Positions 4,550-6,260 of a stretch of DNA of 6,260 nt are shown here, piece by piece. The notes under the pieces were generated by a model, which saw only the letters and a list, made by a program, of their open reading frames with translations, did not search any database and was not told the origin of the DNA. The stretch covers positions 1-6,260 of the forward strand of contig VAXA01000206.1 in the NCBI GenBank assembly GCA_005883365.1, written 5' to 3'. This stretch comes from Actinomycetota bacterium. GTDB lineage: Bacteria > Actinomycetota > Thermoleophilia > Gaiellales > Gaiellaceae. The first letter of the stretch is position 1; each line of letters begins with the position of its first letter. The position numbers and the translations under genes were made by a program.

Positions 4550-5721
4550 GCGTGCGCGGGCCTCCCAGAGCAGAACTCGACGTAGTCGACGTACTCGGTG
4601 ATCGTCGGGCTGTCGCCGCACACCGGGCACGCCGGATCGCGGCGGAGCCTGACCTCGCTGAACTCGGTCGCCAGCGCGTCGAAGAGGAGCAGCCGTCCGG
4701 CGAGCGACTCGCCGATCCCGAGACAGAGCTTGAGCGCCTCGCTCGCCTGCAGCGAGCCCACGATGCCAGGGAGGACGCCGAGCACGCCGCCCTCGGCGCA
4801 GCTCGGCGCGAGCTCGGGCGGAGGCGGCTGCGGGAAGAGGCAGCGGTAGCACGGTCCCCCGTGTGGCTCGAACACCGTCGCCTGGCCCTCGAAGCGGTAG
4901 ATCGAGCCGTGCACGAGCGGGATGTCGTGCCAAACGGCGGCGTCGTTGATCAGGTATCGCGTCGGGAAGTTGTCGGCGCCGTCGACGATCACGTCCCAGC
5001 CGTCGGCGAGGATCCGCTCGACGTTCTCCGAGGTGAGCCGTTCGAGGTACGGGACGACGTCGACGTCGGGGTTGAGCTCCTCGAGCGTCCGCTTCGCCGA
5101 CTCCGCCTTCCATTCGCCGAGCCGTGCGGTCGAGTGGAGGACCTGGCGCTGGAGGTTCGAGGCGTCGACGCGGTCGTCGTCCACGATCCCGATCCGCCCG
5201 ACCCCGGCCGCAGCGAGGTAGAGCGCCGCCGGCGAGCCGAGCCCGCCTGCGCCGAGCAGGAGGACGCGCGAGTCGAGCAGCTTGAGCTGTCCCTCCTCGC
5301 CGACCTCCGGGATGAGGACGTGCCGGCTGTAGCGCTGGCGCTTGGCGCCGTCGAGCGTCCGCGGCAGTTCGGTCGGCAGGCCGCTGCGCTTCCAGTCGGT
5401 GTAGCCGCCGGCGAGGGAGACGACGTTCTCGTAGCCCAGCTCCTCGAGCGACTTCGCGGCGAAGGCCGAGCGGTTGCCCGCGGCGCAGTAGAGAAGGATC
5501 GGCTGCGCGTGGTCGGGCGCTGCCTGCTCGATCCGCGACTCGAGGTTTCCGCGCGGGACGTGGATCGCGCCCGGAATCCGCCCCTCGGTCCATTCGTCCA
5601 GCTCGCGCACGTCGACGACGAGCGGCCGCTCGTCGGACGCGAGCAGCTCCCGCGCCTGAGTGACGTCGACCTCGTCGATCTCCGACTTGACCTGCTGCAG
5701 AAGCTCACGGTAATTCGGCAT
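4546..5721 (-). CDS. Rhodanese-ThiF fusion: carrier-protein adenylyltransferase/sulfurtransferase (MoeZ/MoeB-like)
   Basis: Cytosolic E1-like enzyme of 391 residues that would activate CysO with ATP and transfer sulfur to it. The N-terminal rhodanese domain (about 10-117) has VDVRELDEW and the active-site loop LLYCAAGNRS with C79. The ThiF/MoeB domain (about 125-385) has RYSRHVLIPEVGEEGQ, the nucleotide-binding GAGGLGS (157-163), DDDRVDASNLQRQ (D181-D183, N189, R192), K205, DGADN (248-251) and two zinc-binding pairs, C291/C294 (CYRC) and C365/C368 (CPVC). C308 in APSCAEGG matches the conserved cysteine of this family. Domain order is the reverse of M. tuberculosis MoeZ (ThiF then rhodanese), though rhodanese-first fusions also occur in other bacteria. 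Start ATG 5721 follows a weak GAAAG; the longer open frame upstream crosses the divergent gene and lacks domain content. First gene of the operon, probably constitutive. Confidence 0.92.
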   Translation of the reverse strand: MPNYRELLQQVKSEIDEVDVTQARELLASDERPLVVDVRELDEWTEGRIPGAIHVPRGNLESRIEQAAPDHAQPILLYCAAGNRSAFAAKSLEELGYENVVSLAGGYTDWKRSGLPTELPRTLDGAKRQRYSRHVLIPEVGEEGQLKLLDSRVLLLGAGGLGSPAALYLAAAGVGRIGIVDDDRVDASNLQRQVLHSTARLGEWKAESAKRTLEELNPDVDVVPYLERLTSENVERILADGWDVIVDGADNFPTRYLINDAAVWHDIPLVHGSIYRFEGQATVFEPHGGPCYRCLFPQPPPPELAPSCAEGGVLGVLPGIVGSLQASEALKLCLGIGESLAGRLLLFDALATEFSEVRLRRDPACPVCGDSPTITEYVDYVEFCSGRPAHA

Positions 5722-5766
5722 CGCTTTCGGAAATGTAGCGAGCCGGTTCCCGGCTACGCTCGGGCC
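5722..5766. promoter_or_regulatory. Divergent intergenic promoter region between the cysteine operon and the TPR-like gene
   Basis: This 45-bp gap must hold start signals for both directions. On the plus strand, TACGCT (5755-5760) fits the TAnnnT pattern and ends six bases before the GTG of the TPR-like gene, suggesting a leaderless transcript. On the minus strand, TACATT (5737-5732) fits the same pattern and would start the cysteine operon mRNA a few bases before its ATG. No clear -35 is seen for either. No operator palindrome or riboswitch-like structure is visible, and the gap is too short for a T-box or similar leader. Confidence 0.42.
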
Positions 5767-6260
5767 GTGGCGACCGAGGCCTCTCGGGTGGCAGGAATCG
5801 GCAACCGCCGCGTCCTCGTCGTCGTGGTGATCGCGGCTGCGGTCGCGGCGGCCGCGGTCGTCGGCGTGACACTTCTGCAGACGCACGGCGAGCGGACGGC
5901 GGTGCCCGGGTCGGTCACGAAGCCGCGCGCCGGCAGACCGCCGGTGTTCTTCGACTTCGGCGTCCGCGCCGACCGAGAGGCCCAAGATCTTTCCCGCGCG
6001 GCAGAGTTGCTGAACGCGAAGCACGTGGCCGCGGCCCGCACGATCTTCGCGCGCTACCACTCGGTGCAGGCGCGCATCGGGCTCGCCTTCGCGGACTGGC
6101 CCGGCAGCGGCCTCGACGCGCTGAAGACGCTGGTCGCGGACAACCCCAACAGCCCAGTCGCCGAGTTTGAGCTCGGTTGGGCCCTCTACTGGTCCGGTCG
6201 CACCGCCGACGCCGTCGCAACATGGAAGCGCGTCGACACGCATTTTCCCGACTCGCCGGA
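5767..6260 (+). CDS. Membrane-anchored TPR-like protein, partial (C-terminus beyond right edge)
   Basis: 164 codons are visible, open at the right edge. A short basic N-terminus (through NRR, residues 13-15) is followed by one strongly hydrophobic helix, about residues 16-37 (VLVVVVIAAAVAAAAVVGV), with no signal-peptidase motif that I trust. It is probably a single-pass anchor with the rest outside the membrane. After a proline/arginine-rich linker (about 45-60), the region 75-164 reads as helical repeats. SRAAELLNAKHVAAARTIFARY and AEFELGWALYWSGRTADAVATWKRV (split over residues 76-97 and 132-156) look like tetratricopeptide units, ending in the typical HFPDSP turn. The GTG start is the only start codon close to the hydrophobic helix, and there is no Shine-Dalgarno, in keeping with a leaderless mRNA. 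Function is unknown; TPR proteins usually scaffold complexes. Nothing links it to the cysteine operon apart from the shared promoter region. Confidence 0.78.
   Translation, partial: MATEASRVAGIGNRRVLVVVVIAAAVAAAAVVGVTLLQTHGERTAVPGSVTKPRAGRPPVFFDFGVRADREAQDLSRAAELLNAKHVAAARTIFARYHSVQARIGLAFADWPGSGLDALKTLVADNPNSPVAEFELGWALYWSGRTADAVATWKRVDTHFPDSP

Noticed and set aside
4277..5721. Reading moeB-like and moaD-like genes as molybdenum cofactor biosynthesis
   Set aside because: No moaE, moaA or moaC is nearby; the neighbours are cysM with the O-phosphoserine arginine and a Mec-type JAMM peptidase, which define the CysO pathway.
5722..6243. N-terminal extension of the rhodanese-ThiF protein to a start at 6243
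   Set aside because: The extra 174 residues have no domain features, run through the divergent TPR-like gene and would remove the intergenic promoter region. ATG 5721 matches the usual family N-terminus.
1..6260. tRNA/rRNA genes, CRISPR repeats, insertion sequences, phage or defence genes
   Set aside because: No direct-repeat arrays, terminal inverted repeats, transposase motifs or RNA gene signatures were seen; nearly all bases are covered by ordinary coding genes.

Overview
The window is GC-rich, densely packed bacterial DNA. The protein style, the complete CysO-type cysteine pathway, GTG starts, short or absent leaders and a Gram-positive-type LexA box all point to a high-GC actinobacterium. 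A deep lineage such as Thermoleophilia is my best guess, but it is inferred from protein resemblance only. No RNA gene, CRISPR array, insertion sequence or sign of recent transfer was seen, and almost every base is coding.

Layout. (1) Positions 1-1538, minus strand: a radical SAM protein of the SplB-like/Rv2578c type, followed with a 3-bp stop/start overlap by a NarL/LuxR-type response regulator that runs off the left edge. A perfect SOS (LexA) palindrome, CGAAC-ATAT-GTTCG, sits just upstream of the radical SAM gene. (2) Positions 1539-1657: a compact divergent control region holding the LexA box, a TATACT -10 element for the rightward gene, a 12-bp palindrome at its expected start point, and a perfect 9-bp hairpin that buries the GTG start codon of the next gene. 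(3) Positions 1658-2983, plus strand: a CNNM/CBS/CorC-HlyC membrane protein, probably for divalent-cation (Mg/Co) homeostasis. (4) Positions 2987-5721, minus strand: a four-gene operon read moeZ-like -> cysO -> cysM -> mec, with every junction overlapping. (5) Positions 5767-6260, plus strand: the start of a membrane-anchored TPR-like protein, divergent from the operon across a 45-bp gap.

How the operon works (family knowledge from Mycobacterium tuberculosis applied here): the rhodanese-ThiF protein adenylates the C-terminus of the small carrier CysO and sulfurates it to a thiocarboxylate. CysM uses O-phosphoserine and CysO-COSH to make a CysO-cysteine adduct, and the JAMM peptidase Mec releases cysteine. 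Key residues for each step are present, including the CysM arginine that matches the O-phosphoserine determinant of the M. tuberculosis enzyme. The unusual point is that this CysO ends in Gly-Gly-Leu rather than Gly-Gly, so it should need clipping before activation. The JAMM peptidase in the same operon is the obvious candidate.

The strongest leads are the SOS box in front of the radical SAM/response-regulator pair, the Gly-Gly-Leu carrier terminus, and the start-codon hairpin of the CNNM/CBS gene.
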